DNA of 64,000 bases from contig NZ_JAJAGO010000016.1 of assembly GCF_025165795.1 (NCBI RefSeq), positions 108,659 through 172,658 on the forward strand. The letters are read 5' to 3'. This DNA comes from Streptomyces gossypii. GTDB taxonomy: Bacteria > Actinomycetota > Actinomycetes > Streptomycetales > Streptomycetaceae. This document shows positions 8,297 through 17,003 of this stretch, piece by piece. Below the pieces are notes generated by a model. That model was not told the origin of the DNA and did not search any database. It saw nothing but the letters and a program-made list of their open reading frames with translations. A program made the translations under genes and the position numbers. The number at the start of each line of letters is the position of its first letter. The first letter of the stretch is position 1.

Positions 8297-10204
8297 TCAC
8301 TTCTCGAGGAGCGTGACGCGGAAGGACCGCGGTGTGGAGATGTTGCCCGCCGCGTCGATGGTCCGGTACTCCACGGTGTGCGTGCCGTATTCGGGCGTCG
8401 CGTCGTCCCATGGCACCCCGCGGAACGAGCCGAGCTTGCCGTAGACGAGATCGTCGATCACGGTGCCGCCAGGGGTGAAGCGGAACGGAGCGTCCGCGTC
8501 CGTCGGCCAGCCGTAGTACGTGTACCAGCCGTCGCCGTTGACCCGGAACTGCGAGATCACATGGCCGTCCTGGTCATCGGCCGACGTCAGCTTCATGGTG
8601 AACGGCCCGTCGTACACGTACTCCGCCGGACGGCCCGGCCGGTGCACCGTGTGCAGCGGTTCGGAGAGGTCGTACGTGGCCTTGGCCGCTGTTGCGTCCA
8701 CGGCCCACTTCAGGGACTGTTTCGTGCCCGGAATGCGCGCCGTCAGCGTGTGGGTGCCCGGGCGGAGCTTGAGCGCGCCGAGGTCCAGGTCGCGGTCGTT
8801 GCCCCGGTTGTGCACCGTACGCCCGTCCAGCTTCCACTGCACCCGGTAGGTCCGCTTGGTGGGATGCGTGGTGTCGGCGTACACCACCGACTCCGCGCCG
8901 ACCGGCGTATCGGTCGCGGTGTGCCCGGTGAACTCGGGTGAGACCGGAGTGCGCCGGGTCGGCGGTGCACCCTTGCCCGCCTGGACGGTCCACGTCACCC
9001 TGCGGGTCAGGGAGGTCTCCCGGATCGCCGGGTCGCGCACGAAGGACGTGGGGTCGGTGACGGTGGCCGTCACGGTGTGCTTCCCCGGGCTGAGGTCGAG
9101 ACGGCGCAGGTCGAGGGTGCGCACCGACTTCGCGGCCTGCTTGCCGTCGACGGTCCAGTTTGTGGAGAGCTCGCCGCCGACCGGGTGGAGGGTGTCCACC
9201 CATAGGGTGCGGTCGTCGCGCACGGGCGCGGCGTTGGGGGCGTGCGCTTCGACAAGGTCTACCTTGTCCGTGATGGCCTGCGTCATGACCTCGCGCTCGA
9301 CCTGGTCGAAGGAGTAGCCGAGGCTCTTCATCATCGAGTGCTCACTGGGCCGCCAGACGCCCTTGGTCTGGTAGAGGCCGCCCTCGTGACCTCCGATGGT
9401 GCCGCCGGACAGGCTCTCCTCACCCAGCCAGCGCCACCACTTCTTCCGCTCGGCCCGCATCTCGTCCTCGGTGAGCAGGGTGTGGTGGCGGGAGGCGGGT
9501 TCGTCTCCGGTGTAGGTGCCGCCGGGTTCGCCGCGTGCGTAGTAGTCGTACTCGTCCTGGAGCTTGCCCAGCGAGTGGCCGATCTCGTGCGGAGTGATCA
9601 GTGTGGAGAGGGCGTTCCCGCCGCTCGCGGTGGCGTAGGTGCCGCCCGCGCCGCCGTACGTGTCGCTGTTGCCGAGGGCCACGATCTGCCGGTTGGCGCT
9701 CTCGGTGCCCGATACCAGATCGGCGAGGGCGGCCGCCTTCCGGGAGTCGACGGTGAGCAGCCGCTGCACACTGTCCGCGTTGCAGCCGCCCCAGAAGCCC
9801 ATGTCGAGCGGGGTGTCACGGTGCGGCGAGGTCAGGGACGGGTCACAGTCGACGCCGGACTCCGCGGAGGGGGTCTCGACTGCCCAGACGTTGATGTAGG
9901 AACGGTAGGAAGCGAAGGGCTCCTGGCTCCACAACACGTTGAGGTGCTTCTCGATGTCGGCCCGGAACTCCGGGAGTTGATCGGCGGTGTAGCCGTCGCC
10001 CAGGACGACGAGGTTGAAGCGCCGGTCGGCGGGGCCGGTCGTCTGGACCGGCACAACGGTCGCGGCGTCGGTCACCTCGGCGACGCTCGCCTCAGCGGCG
10101 CTAGCCCGCGCGGGCTCCGCGGTGGCGGACGGCGCCACCGTGACACACACGCCCAGGAGCGCCGCCGCGGTGGCGGCACTCGCAAATTTGTCCGGGATTC
10201 TCAT
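8297..10204 (-). CDS. secreted M64-family (IgA peptidase-like) metallopeptidase
   Basis: A 635-residue exported zinc peptidase. A signal peptide (MRIPDKFASAATAAALLGVCVTV...) is cleaved near residue 29. The M64 domain begins with RFNLVVLGDGYTADQLPEF. The zinc motif HEIGHSLGKLQDEY lies at 206-219 (His206, Glu207, His210). The C-terminal third contains beta-sandwich-like segments with repeated LDLRRLDLSPGKHTVTATV and LDLGALKLRPGTHTLTARI patterns, probably Ig-like substrate or wall-binding modules. It should degrade extracellular protein. It is a single gene with hairpins on both sides. Confidence 0.85.
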   Translation of the reverse strand: MRIPDKFASAATAAALLGVCVTVAPSATAEPARASAAEASVAEVTDAATVVPVQTTGPADRRFNLVVLGDGYTADQLPEFRADIEKHLNVLWSQEPFASYRSYINVWAVETPSAESGVDCDPSLTSPHRDTPLDMGFWGGCNADSVQRLLTVDSRKAAALADLVSGTESANRQIVALGNSDTYGGAGGTYATASGGNALSTLITPHEIGHSLGKLQDEYDYYARGEPGGTYTGDEPASRHHTLLTEDEMRAERKKWWRWLGEESLSGGTIGGHEGGLYQTKGVWRPSEHSMMKSLGYSFDQVEREVMTQAITDKVDLVEAHAPNAAPVRDDRTLWVDTLHPVGGELSTNWTVDGKQAAKSVRTLDLRRLDLSPGKHTVTATVTDPTSFVRDPAIRETSLTRRVTWTVQAGKGAPPTRRTPVSPEFTGHTATDTPVGAESVVYADTTHPTKRTYRVQWKLDGRTVHNRGNDRDLDLGALKLRPGTHTLTARIPGTKQSLKWAVDATAAKATYDLSEPLHTVHRPGRPAEYVYDGPFTMKLTSADDQDGHVISQFRVNGDGWYTYYGWPTDADAPFRFTPGGTVIDDLVYGKLGSFRGVPWDDATPEYGTHTVEYRTIDAAGNISTPRSFRVTLLEK

Positions 10205-10360
10205 AAGCTCGCAGCGTACGGCGATGTCCGGGTGGTTGGTAAGAGGCTGAGCGGAATGATCGCCTCCGACTTCCCGGACGCACGGTCACGGCACCCGGAT
10301 GCGGCCTTCGGCCAGCCCGAGGGCTCTGCTGACCAGTTGCTGCGCGCAGGGTGCAAGGTG

Positions 10361-10392
10361 CCCTTCCGGGCGGCGGGTGCCGCCCGGAAGGG
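10361..10392 (-). terminator. terminator after the CBM3-GH16-like gene
   Basis: Perfect 14-bp inverted repeat CCCTTCCGGGCGGC / GCCGCCCGGAAGGG with a GGGT loop, 5 bp after the minus-strand stop at 10398. Confidence 0.75.
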
Positions 10393-10397
10393 GGCCG

Positions 10398-11828
10398 TCA
10401 GCTGCCGGGGACGGTGTCCTCGAAGGTGGTTCCGGATTCCCGGTAGGCGTCGATCTTCTCGTTCACCTGGGCGGGAGTCAGCACCTGGTCCTGCGTGTGC
10501 AGGACGTAGTCGACCTTCTGGTCATAGGCGCGCGGGGTGGTGGAGGTCTGTCCGGCGAGATCGATCAGCCACTGGTTGAAGTTGATCGACATGTCGCGTT
10601 CGGGCAGGTAGCGGGCCTCGTGGGTGCCGAACAGCTGGCCGTCGACGTAGTAGTTGATGGCGTTGTCGTCGATGGTGAGCACGAGGTCGTGCCAGCCCTG
10701 GTAGCTCTGCCGCGATTCGGTGTGCCGGTTGACCGCCTCCCACGGGTCCGGACGGTAGGTCTCCCACGAGGTGACGTAGAGGATGTTGGAGGGCTCGCCC
10801 CAGCCGCCGTTGGGGAGGTACTCGAAGTCGTATTCCGAGTAGTCGTCGGCCATCGGGGCCGTCAGGTCGTTGATGGGGAAGAACGTCTGCACGAGGTGGT
10901 CGCCGTCCGGCCCGGATTTCGGGGCGTCGGAGAAGTGGACCCGCGCGGCGTACGTCCCGTTCCTGAACTTGGTGGCCTGGGTGAGGATCTCGGTGTGCTC
11001 GGTGGACGCGCCGGTCCCGGCCGTCGAGGTCTCCATGTTCATCAGGGAGTTGCCGCCCTCGGTGGCGAAGGTGACGTTCGACGGGTCCCAGGTCGCGCCG
11101 GGCACTCCGGGGCCGCCCGCGTTGGAGCGGATGCTCCAGCCGTGCGCGCGGATCTGCGGGTCGGTGTGGCCCGAGTAGTTGAAGTCGTCGAACAGGCTGG
11201 GTGCGTCACCGGGCGGGTCGGGGTCCGGGTCCGGGTCCGGACCGGGGTCGTTCCCGTCGGGGGCGGTGCCCCAGGCGATACTGCCGCCGACCTGCGCCGT
11301 GATCTTGTCGGCGTTGCCGTACGAGGTGCGGCTCGCGTCGAAGGAGTAGTCATCGCTCTGTCTGACCGGCTGCCAGTTCGTCTGGTGGAAGCGCAGTTGG
11401 AGGTCGCCGGTGTCGGCGCCCGGGGCGAGCGAGCCTGCCCCGGAGGTGAAGCCGACTTCGAGGTAGCGGTCCGCGGTGGCCGTCGGGTTGGCGAGCCTGC
11501 CGAAGGTGCCGGTGACGTTCGCGCAGCCCTTGACCGCCCAGGAGCAGGCGAAGCGGTATTCGGCGGAGGCCGAGTCCGCCTTGAAGTAGTAGCGGACCTT
11601 GACGCCGCTGAGCGGCGTGCTGCTGCTGCCGGTGTTGACGACCTTCAGCCAGGGCTCGGTCTGGTCCGCGGTGGCGCCGGTCGCTCCCGTCTTGTACTGG
11701 ACGGCCAGGGTGCCGTCGGCGGCCGTGGCCGGGGGTGCGGTGAGTCCGGCCACGCACAGGCCGGACGCGGCGGCTACGACGAGCGCGGTGCGTGCGGCCG
11801 TGCTTCGCCGCTGTTTCTTTCCGTACAT
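10398..11828 (-). CDS. secreted CBM3 + GH16-like glycoside hydrolase
   Basis: A 476-residue exported protein. A signal peptide ends at TATA-A. An N-terminal family 3 cellulose-binding module is recognisable from DLQLRFHQTNW and QSDDYSFD. A PDPDPDPDPP linker follows, then a concanavalin-like (GH16-type) domain with EYDFEYLPNGGWGEPSN as the likely catalytic strand and INYYVDGQLFGTHE. It should bind crystalline cellulose or chitin and cut an associated glucan; specificity is unknown. The ATG at 11828 has GGAAGGAAG upstream. An upstream in-frame extension lacks a ribosome binding site and was rejected. It lies 32 bp downstream of the GH20 gene, probably in one transcript. Confidence 0.8.
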   Translation of the reverse strand: MYGKKQRRSTAARTALVVAAASGLCVAGLTAPPATAADGTLAVQYKTGATGATADQTEPWLKVVNTGSSSTPLSGVKVRYYFKADSASAEYRFACSWAVKGCANVTGTFGRLANPTATADRYLEVGFTSGAGSLAPGADTGDLQLRFHQTNWQPVRQSDDYSFDASRTSYGNADKITAQVGGSIAWGTAPDGNDPGPDPDPDPDPPGDAPSLFDDFNYSGHTDPQIRAHGWSIRSNAGGPGVPGATWDPSNVTFATEGGNSLMNMETSTAGTGASTEHTEILTQATKFRNGTYAARVHFSDAPKSGPDGDHLVQTFFPINDLTAPMADDYSEYDFEYLPNGGWGEPSNILYVTSWETYRPDPWEAVNRHTESRQSYQGWHDLVLTIDDNAINYYVDGQLFGTHEARYLPERDMSINFNQWLIDLAGQTSTTPRAYDQKVDYVLHTQDQVLTPAQVNEKIDAYRESGTTFEDTVPGS

Positions 11829-11860
11829 GAGTGCTTCCTTCCGGTAGGAGGTCGGGATTC

Positions 11861-13459
11861 CTAGGAGACACGTGCCGTTCTGGCCACCGCGGCGGAGGAG
11901 GGCCGCGGTGCGAGTGGGCGGTAGTTGACGCCGAGGGCGTCCAGGCGTGCGGTGTGCCGCTCCAGGCAGGGCAGGAAGTCGTCGGCTCCGCCCGCGCTGT
12001 CCGTCCACGCCCGGTCGGCGAGTGCGCAGAGCCGCGGGAAGGCCAGGTACTCGATGTGGCCGGGGGTGGTGACGAACTCCGTCCACAGCTGGGCCTGGGT
12101 GCCGAGTACCCGCGCGGCGGCCTCGCTCTCCCATGCCTCGGGGGCCGGGTCGAGCGCGTGGACGGCCTTGAGGTCGACGACGGCGCCGGGCTGGGCGGCG
12201 GGCTCGCCGGAGTCCTCGGACTGCGCGTAGTCGAGGTAGGTGGAGAGGTAGTGGGCCGTGACCACGTCGTGGCCCCGGCGGGCGGCGTTCAGGCCGTCCA
12301 CCTGGCCGCGCCAGGACATGACGGTGAAGCCGGGCGGCAGTTCGGCGCCGGTCTCGGCCCAGCCGGTGGGCCGCCGCCCGTGCTGCACGAGGAACTCACC
12401 GATGCGGCCCATGAACCAGCCGTGCAGTGCCTGCGGTCCGGACAGCCCTTCGGCCGCCACCCGCCGGCGCGCCGCAGGGCTCCGCTCCCACTCCACGGTG
12501 GGGCACTCCTCGCCGCCGAGGTGGATGTGCTCGGACGGGAAGACGTCCATGACCTCTGCCAGGACCGTCCGGCAGAAGTCGAGGACTTCGTCGTGGACGC
12601 CGAGGACGGTCTCGCAGACTCCCCACCGGGTCCAGACGTCCAGCGTGCGGCCGGGGTTGTTGCCGAGTGCGGGATAGGCGGCGAGGGCGGCCCGCACATG
12701 GCCGGGCATCTCGATCTCGGGGACCACGGTCACCCCGCGCCGCGCCGCGTAGGCGACCAGCCCGGTGAGTTCGGCGCGGGTGTAACTGCCGCCGTGCCGG
12801 CGCCCGTCGTACGTGGTGGAGCCTGCCGGGCCGACCATCGACTGGGCGCGGTGGCCGCCGATCCCGGTGAGCCGGGGGAGCGCGGGGACGGGCATCCGCC
12901 ATCCCTGGTCATCCGTCAGGTGGAGGTGCAGCACGTTGAGTTTGTGGAAGGCGAGCAGGTCGACGTAGCGGCGCAGATAGGAGACGGGCTGGAAGTGACG
13001 GGCCACGTCCAGCATGGCTCCGCGCCAGCGGTAGCGCGGCACATCGGTGATCTCGGCACACGGCATCGACCAGGCCTCGCGGCGCGGCGCTGCGGCCTCG
13101 GGCGCTGCGGCGAGGGCCGCCGGGGGCAGGAGCTGGCGGATCGTCTGGATGCCGCGGAGCAGGCCGGTGGCGTGGGCGCCGCGGAGCAGCAGTCCGTGGG
13201 GGCCGATGGTGAGGCCGTACCCCTCCTCGCGCAGGCCGCTCAGCTGCGGGTCCACAGCCAGCACGATCTCGCCGGCGGGGGAAGCGGGCAGCGGCAGTCC
13301 GGTGGCCGGCCCCAGCAGCGTGCGCAGCAGGTCCGCGGCGTCCTCCGCTCCGGGCATGGCCCGTACGGAGGTGGTGGCGTCGAGGGTGAAGCGGCCGGGC
13401 CGGGGCACTACGCGGGTGGGGCGCGGGACGAGGTCGAAGTGGGTGCGGCTTGCGGGCAT
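11861..13459 (-). CDS. GH20 beta-N-acetylhexosaminidase
   Basis: A 532-residue hexosaminidase without a signal peptide. The N-terminal GH20b domain (residues 1-145) precedes the catalytic barrel: RGAMLDVARHF, LHLHLTDDQGWR, EIEMPGHVRA, IHLGGEECP. It should release GlcNAc from imported chitobiose or related oligomers. Its place after two sugar permease genes and a binding lipoprotein matches the S. coelicolor das arrangement (binding protein, two permeases, hexosaminidase). The usual catalytic Asp-Glu pair is Glu317-Glu318 here. The acetamido-orienting Asp is replaced by Glu, so activity or substrate may differ. Confidence 0.85.
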   Translation of the reverse strand: MPASRTHFDLVPRPTRVVPRPGRFTLDATTSVRAMPGAEDAADLLRTLLGPATGLPLPASPAGEIVLAVDPQLSGLREEGYGLTIGPHGLLLRGAHATGLLRGIQTIRQLLPPAALAAAPEAAAPRREAWSMPCAEITDVPRYRWRGAMLDVARHFQPVSYLRRYVDLLAFHKLNVLHLHLTDDQGWRMPVPALPRLTGIGGHRAQSMVGPAGSTTYDGRRHGGSYTRAELTGLVAYAARRGVTVVPEIEMPGHVRAALAAYPALGNNPGRTLDVWTRWGVCETVLGVHDEVLDFCRTVLAEVMDVFPSEHIHLGGEECPTVEWERSPAARRRVAAEGLSGPQALHGWFMGRIGEFLVQHGRRPTGWAETGAELPPGFTVMSWRGQVDGLNAARRGHDVVTAHYLSTYLDYAQSEDSGEPAAQPGAVVDLKAVHALDPAPEAWESEAAARVLGTQAQLWTEFVTTPGHIEYLAFPRLCALADRAWTDSAGGADDFLPCLERHTARLDALGVNYRPLAPRPSSAAVARTARVS

Positions 13460-13522
13460 GGCGGCCTCCGGTTCGAAGCGGGACGGGTCCGTGCTGGGCG
13501 CGGCGTGCAGGGGGCCAGAGGG

Positions 13523-14476
13523 TCAGCCCTTGACGGCGCCGCCCGTCATGCCTGTGGCGACCCGTTTCTGGAGCACCAGGAACAGGATCAGGACCGGCAG
13601 GGCGAAGAGCGTGGAGGCGGCCATGGTGGCGCCCCAGTCGGTGCCGAAGACGTTGGAGAAGGACGACAGCCAGACGGGCAGGGTGCGGTCGTCCTGGTTC
13701 TTGATGATGAGCATGTTGGCGAAGGCGAACTCGTTCCACGCGGTGATGAAGCCGAACAGCGAGGTGGCGAGCAGGCCGGGTGCCAGCAGGGGGAAGGTGA
13801 CCCGGCGGAATGCCTGGGCGCGGGTGCAGCCGTCGACGCGTGCGGCCTCTTCCAGTTCCACCGGGATACCGGTCAGGAAGCTGCGCAGGGTCACGATGGT
13901 GAACGGCAGCGTGATCATGAAATAGATCAGCGTGAGCATGGACAGCCTGTCCAGCATCCCGGTGTCCCGCGAGATGATGTAGATCGGGATCAGCATGGCC
14001 TCCCAGGGCGCCACCTGGGCGATGAAGACCATGAGCAGGAAGCCGCGCCGCCCCTTCCAGCGCATCCGGGCCACGGCGAAGGCCGCGCCGACCGCCACGA
14101 TGAGGGCGAGCAGCACCCCGCCGAGGGTGACCGTCAGGCTGTTGCGCCAGAAGATCCAGAATCCGTCCGCCCGCACGGCCGTCGAGAAGTGCTCCAGGGT
14201 CAGCGAGGTGGGCAGGAAGACCGGGGTCTCGGACTGGATGTCCCCGGTCGGCTTGAAGGCGGTGAGCACCATCCAGTACACCGGAAAGACGGAGCAGAGC
14301 AAGACGACGAGGGCGGTCACGGTCAGCGGCAGCCGCCGCAGACGCCGCCGCAGTCGCACTCGCCCGTGGCGCCGCTTCGCCTGTGCCTTTCGTCCGGTGC
14401 CGCCGTGCGCCGCCGCCGCGCCGGGTCCGGTGAGGGTGTGCGGTCTGCCGGGGCGGGTCCCCGTCGCGGCACTCAC
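13523..14476 (-). CDS. carbohydrate ABC transporter permease (MalG type)
   Basis: A 317-residue inner-membrane permease with about six membrane spans and the binding-protein-dependent transport EAA motif EEAARVDGCTRAQAFRRVTFPLLAPG. The cytoplasmic N-terminus is unusually long and basic (about 40 residues). The GTG start overlaps the upstream permease stop as GTGA (14473-14476), so translation is coupled. No ATPase gene is in the cluster; a shared MsiK-type ATPase elsewhere is the usual streptomycete solution. Confidence 0.85.
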   Translation of the reverse strand: MSAATGTRPGRPHTLTGPGAAAAHGGTGRKAQAKRRHGRVRLRRRLRRLPLTVTALVVLLCSVFPVYWMVLTAFKPTGDIQSETPVFLPTSLTLEHFSTAVRADGFWIFWRNSLTVTLGGVLLALIVAVGAAFAVARMRWKGRRGFLLMVFIAQVAPWEAMLIPIYIISRDTGMLDRLSMLTLIYFMITLPFTIVTLRSFLTGIPVELEEAARVDGCTRAQAFRRVTFPLLAPGLLATSLFGFITAWNEFAFANMLIIKNQDDRTLPVWLSSFSNVFGTDWGATMAASTLFALPVLILFLVLQKRVATGMTGGAVKG

Positions 14477-15444
14477 AGTTCTGCCTCCTGCTTGTACATC
14501 TGGCGGAAGTAGGCGATGAGGACGGTGACCAGCAGCAGCACGGTGATGGTGGAGGCGGCCGCGGCGAGGTCGTAGCGGTGCAGGGACTGTGCGACCTGGA
14601 AGGCGTAGACGGGCAGGGTGGTGGTCGCTCCGTTGGGCCCGCCCTGGCTGACGGCCCAGATCTGGGCGAAGCAGCGGAAGACCCAGATGACCTCCAGACA
14701 CAGCACCAGGCCGAAGATCGGCCGCAGCATCGGCAGGGTGAGGGAGCGGAAGATGCGGGCCGCGCTCGCGCCCTCCGTGCGGGCCGACTCGTAGATCTCC
14801 TCCGGCACGGTGACCAGCGCGGCGTGCAGGGTGATCGCCGCGAACGGCACGGACTGCCAGACGACCAGCACCACCAGGATCGCGAAGGTGGAGTTGCCGT
14901 GGGCGAACCAGGTATAGCCCTCGAAGGAGTCGAAGCCGATCCGGACCAGCACCCAGTTGACGACGCCCATCTGCGACTGGAAGAGCCACTGGAAGACCGT
15001 GGTGGCGGCGATGTGCGGGGTCGCCCAGGCCAGTACCAGCCCGCTCATCACCAGCATGCGCATCCGACGGCCGAGCCGCTGGAGCATGAGGGCGACGAGG
15101 GTGGCCAGCACCATGATCAGCACGACGTTGACCGCGGTCCACACGAAGGTGCGCCGGACCACCTCCCAGAACTCCGTGTCGCCGAGGATCTCGCGGTAGT
15201 TGTCCCAGCCGGCGAATCCGGCGCCCCCGCGGATCAGTTCGCGCATGCCGAAGTACTGGAAGGAGATCAGCAGGTTCCGCAGGACGGGGTAGGCGAGGAG
15301 GAAGGCGGCACCCAGCACGGTGGGCGCGACAAGCAGGTAGGGCCAGAGTCCGGCGATCCGGCGTGGCACGGAGGGCAGGGGGCGACGGCGCGGTGGACGT
15401 GGCGGTGATTCGACGACCGGGTTCTTCCGCACGGTTGCGGTCAC
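14473..15444 (-). CDS. carbohydrate ABC transporter permease (MalF type)
   Basis: A 323-residue membrane protein with about six transmembrane segments (first at LLVAPTVLGAAFLLAYPV) and the EAA loop EEIYESARTEGASAARIFRSLTLPMLRP. It forms the heteromeric channel with the downstream permease and takes sugar from the lipoprotein encoded 27 bp upstream. Its stop overlaps the next gene's start. Confidence 0.85.
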   Translation of the reverse strand: MTATVRKNPVVESPPRPPRRRPLPSVPRRIAGLWPYLLVAPTVLGAAFLLAYPVLRNLLISFQYFGMRELIRGGAGFAGWDNYREILGDTEFWEVVRRTFVWTAVNVVLIMVLATLVALMLQRLGRRMRMLVMSGLVLAWATPHIAATTVFQWLFQSQMGVVNWVLVRIGFDSFEGYTWFAHGNSTFAILVVLVVWQSVPFAAITLHAALVTVPEEIYESARTEGASAARIFRSLTLPMLRPIFGLVLCLEVIWVFRCFAQIWAVSQGGPNGATTTLPVYAFQVAQSLHRYDLAAAASTITVLLLVTVLIAYFRQMYKQEAEL

Positions 15445-15471
15445 GGCCTCCTCCTTCCCAGGCTCGTGTGG

Positions 15472-16737
15472 TCAGGACGACTTCGCGTTGAGGGTCTTGC
15501 CGATCGACTCGGACGCCTCCTTCGCGGCGGACTTCGCGTCACCCCCGGTCAGCACCCGGGTCTGGTACGCCTTGATCGGGTTGTTGGCCTCTACGGCCGT
15601 CCACTGCGGCGAGTTGGGCGTGGCCCGCCCCCCGGGTGCCGCCTCCGCCATCTCCTTTGCCCCCTCCGTTCCCTTCAGCGCACCGGACAGCGAGGCACGG
15701 TTGGGCACGTAGCTCATGGTGGTGGCGAGCTCGGTCTGCCACTTGTCGCCCGCGAGCGCCTTGACGACCTGGTAGGCGAGGTCGGGGTGGGCGGACGTCT
15801 CGGGGATCACCAGGTCGGAGCCGCCGAGGAAGACGGTGCCCGGTTTGTCGGCGCTCTTGCCGGGTATCGGGAAGAAGCCCAGCTTGCCTTCGAGTTCGGG
15901 GTTGCTCTCGACGGCGGCGCGGGCTACTCCCGGAGCGGAGATCATCTGGGCGACGTTGCCTTCACCCATCACCTCTGCCTGCGGGGGCTCGGCCTCGTCG
16001 GCGTCCTTTGGCCCCTTGCCGTGGGACTGGAGCTCCCGGTAGAAGTCCATTCCGCGCAGCGCTTCCGGGGTGTGCAGGGAGCCCTTCCAGGTGCCGCCGG
16101 ATCTGACGGCCAGATCGCCGCCCTCGTCCCAGATGAAGCCGGCAAGCACGTGCCAGGACTGGCCGGGCAGGTAGATGCCCTGAGTCCCGCCGGAGTTGAG
16201 CTTCGCCGAGGCTTCGGTCCACTGATCGCGGGTCTTGATCGCGGCGGCGTCGATGTCCGCCTTCTCGAAGAGGTCCTTGTTGTAGACGACGACACGGTTG
16301 GCGGCGTACCACGGGATGCCGTACTGCTTGCCGTCGGTCCTGCCGGGCTCGGCGAGACCGGGGAGCCAGTCCTCGCCCTTGAGTTCGCCGACCTTGCCGG
16401 TCAGGTCCCGCACTCCGCCGCTCTCCGCGTACTGCGCGACCTGGGTGTTGCCGACCTCGATCACGTCAGGGGCGTCGTTGCTGGCCAGTGCGGAGGTGAT
16501 CTTCTGGCTGATGCCCTCCCACTCCTGGATCTGGATGTCCAGGACGGTGCCGCTGTGTCTCTTCTCGAAGTCCGCCGCGAAGCGGTCGAGGTAGGAGTCG
16601 GTGACGCTGTCCTTCATCACCCATACGGTCAGCTCCTCGGAACCGCCGGATGAACCGGAGGAGTCGGAGGAGCCGCAGGCGCTGAGCCCGGCGGTCATCG
16701 CGAGCGCGGACAGGCAGGCAAGCAAGCGGAACTTCAC
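15472..16737 (-). CDS. sugar-binding lipoprotein of an ABC transporter (DasA-like)
   Basis: A 421-residue type 1 extracellular solute-binding protein. The lipobox LSAC sits near residue 18 after a short signal sequence, followed by a Ser/Gly tether. ELTVWVMKDSVTDSYLDRFAADFEK and DVIEVGNTQVAQY are typical of the family. It should capture an oligosaccharide, probably an amino sugar given the GH20 gene downstream. The GTG at 16737 is chosen because it begins the signal peptide; an in-frame extension to 16824 adds no signal. The 13-bp operator motif lies 31 bp upstream. Confidence 0.85.
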   Translation of the reverse strand: MKFRLLACLSALAMTAGLSACGSSDSSGSSGGSEELTVWVMKDSVTDSYLDRFAADFEKRHSGTVLDIQIQEWEGISQKITSALASNDAPDVIEVGNTQVAQYAESGGVRDLTGKVGELKGEDWLPGLAEPGRTDGKQYGIPWYAANRVVVYNKDLFEKADIDAAAIKTRDQWTEASAKLNSGGTQGIYLPGQSWHVLAGFIWDEGGDLAVRSGGTWKGSLHTPEALRGMDFYRELQSHGKGPKDADEAEPPQAEVMGEGNVAQMISAPGVARAAVESNPELEGKLGFFPIPGKSADKPGTVFLGGSDLVIPETSAHPDLAYQVVKALAGDKWQTELATTMSYVPNRASLSGALKGTEGAKEMAEAAPGGRATPNSPQWTAVEANNPIKAYQTRVLTGGDAKSAAKEASESIGKTLNAKSS

Positions 16738-16763
16738 GATGCACCTCGACCAGGAGAGACCTA

Positions 16764-16780
16764 ACCACTTGACCAGTGGT
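16764..16780. promoter_or_regulatory. operator-like palindrome before the sugar-binding lipoprotein gene
   Basis: ACCACT-TGACC-AGTGGT has perfect 6-bp arms. Its half CTTGACCAGTGGT (16768-16780) matches, at 11 of 13 positions, the minus-strand GTTTACCAGTGGT before the divergent GntR gene. TTGACCAGT also agrees at 8 of 9 positions with one half of the DasR dre consensus, but the other half is not dre-like. Confidence 0.6.
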
Positions 16781-16964
16781 AGCCAACTGGATACATGACC
16801 TGTTGGTGGTGATGAAAATGGCATGGACCAATGAGGTCGTCAAGTACCCCTGCATACTTCGCTTTACAGGCCCCACCAAGGGCATTGCCGATCACCCGAG
16901 GGCGGGCCGCCCTTCCCAGCAGCTAGACTCCACTTACCAGATGACCACCTTCGACAAGCTCAGC

Positions 16965-16977
16965 ACCACTGGTAAAC
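16965..16977 (-). promoter_or_regulatory. operator-like site before the gntR gene
   Basis: Plus strand ACCACTGGTAAAC, minus strand GTTTACCAGTGGT, is the second copy of the motif found before the transporter operon. It lies 26 bp before the GTG start. A related TTACCAG (16934-16940) sits in inverted orientation to its CTGGTAA (16969-16975). Autoregulation is likely. Confidence 0.55.
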
Positions 16978-17003
16978 AGAAAAAGGCAACAAGGGGGCAT
17001 GAC

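Noticed and set aside
11831..14512. 893-residue plus-strand open frame
   Set aside because: It is the antisense shadow of the GH20, CBM3-GH16 and permease genes. Composition is low-complexity Gly/Arg/His and no family motif is seen.
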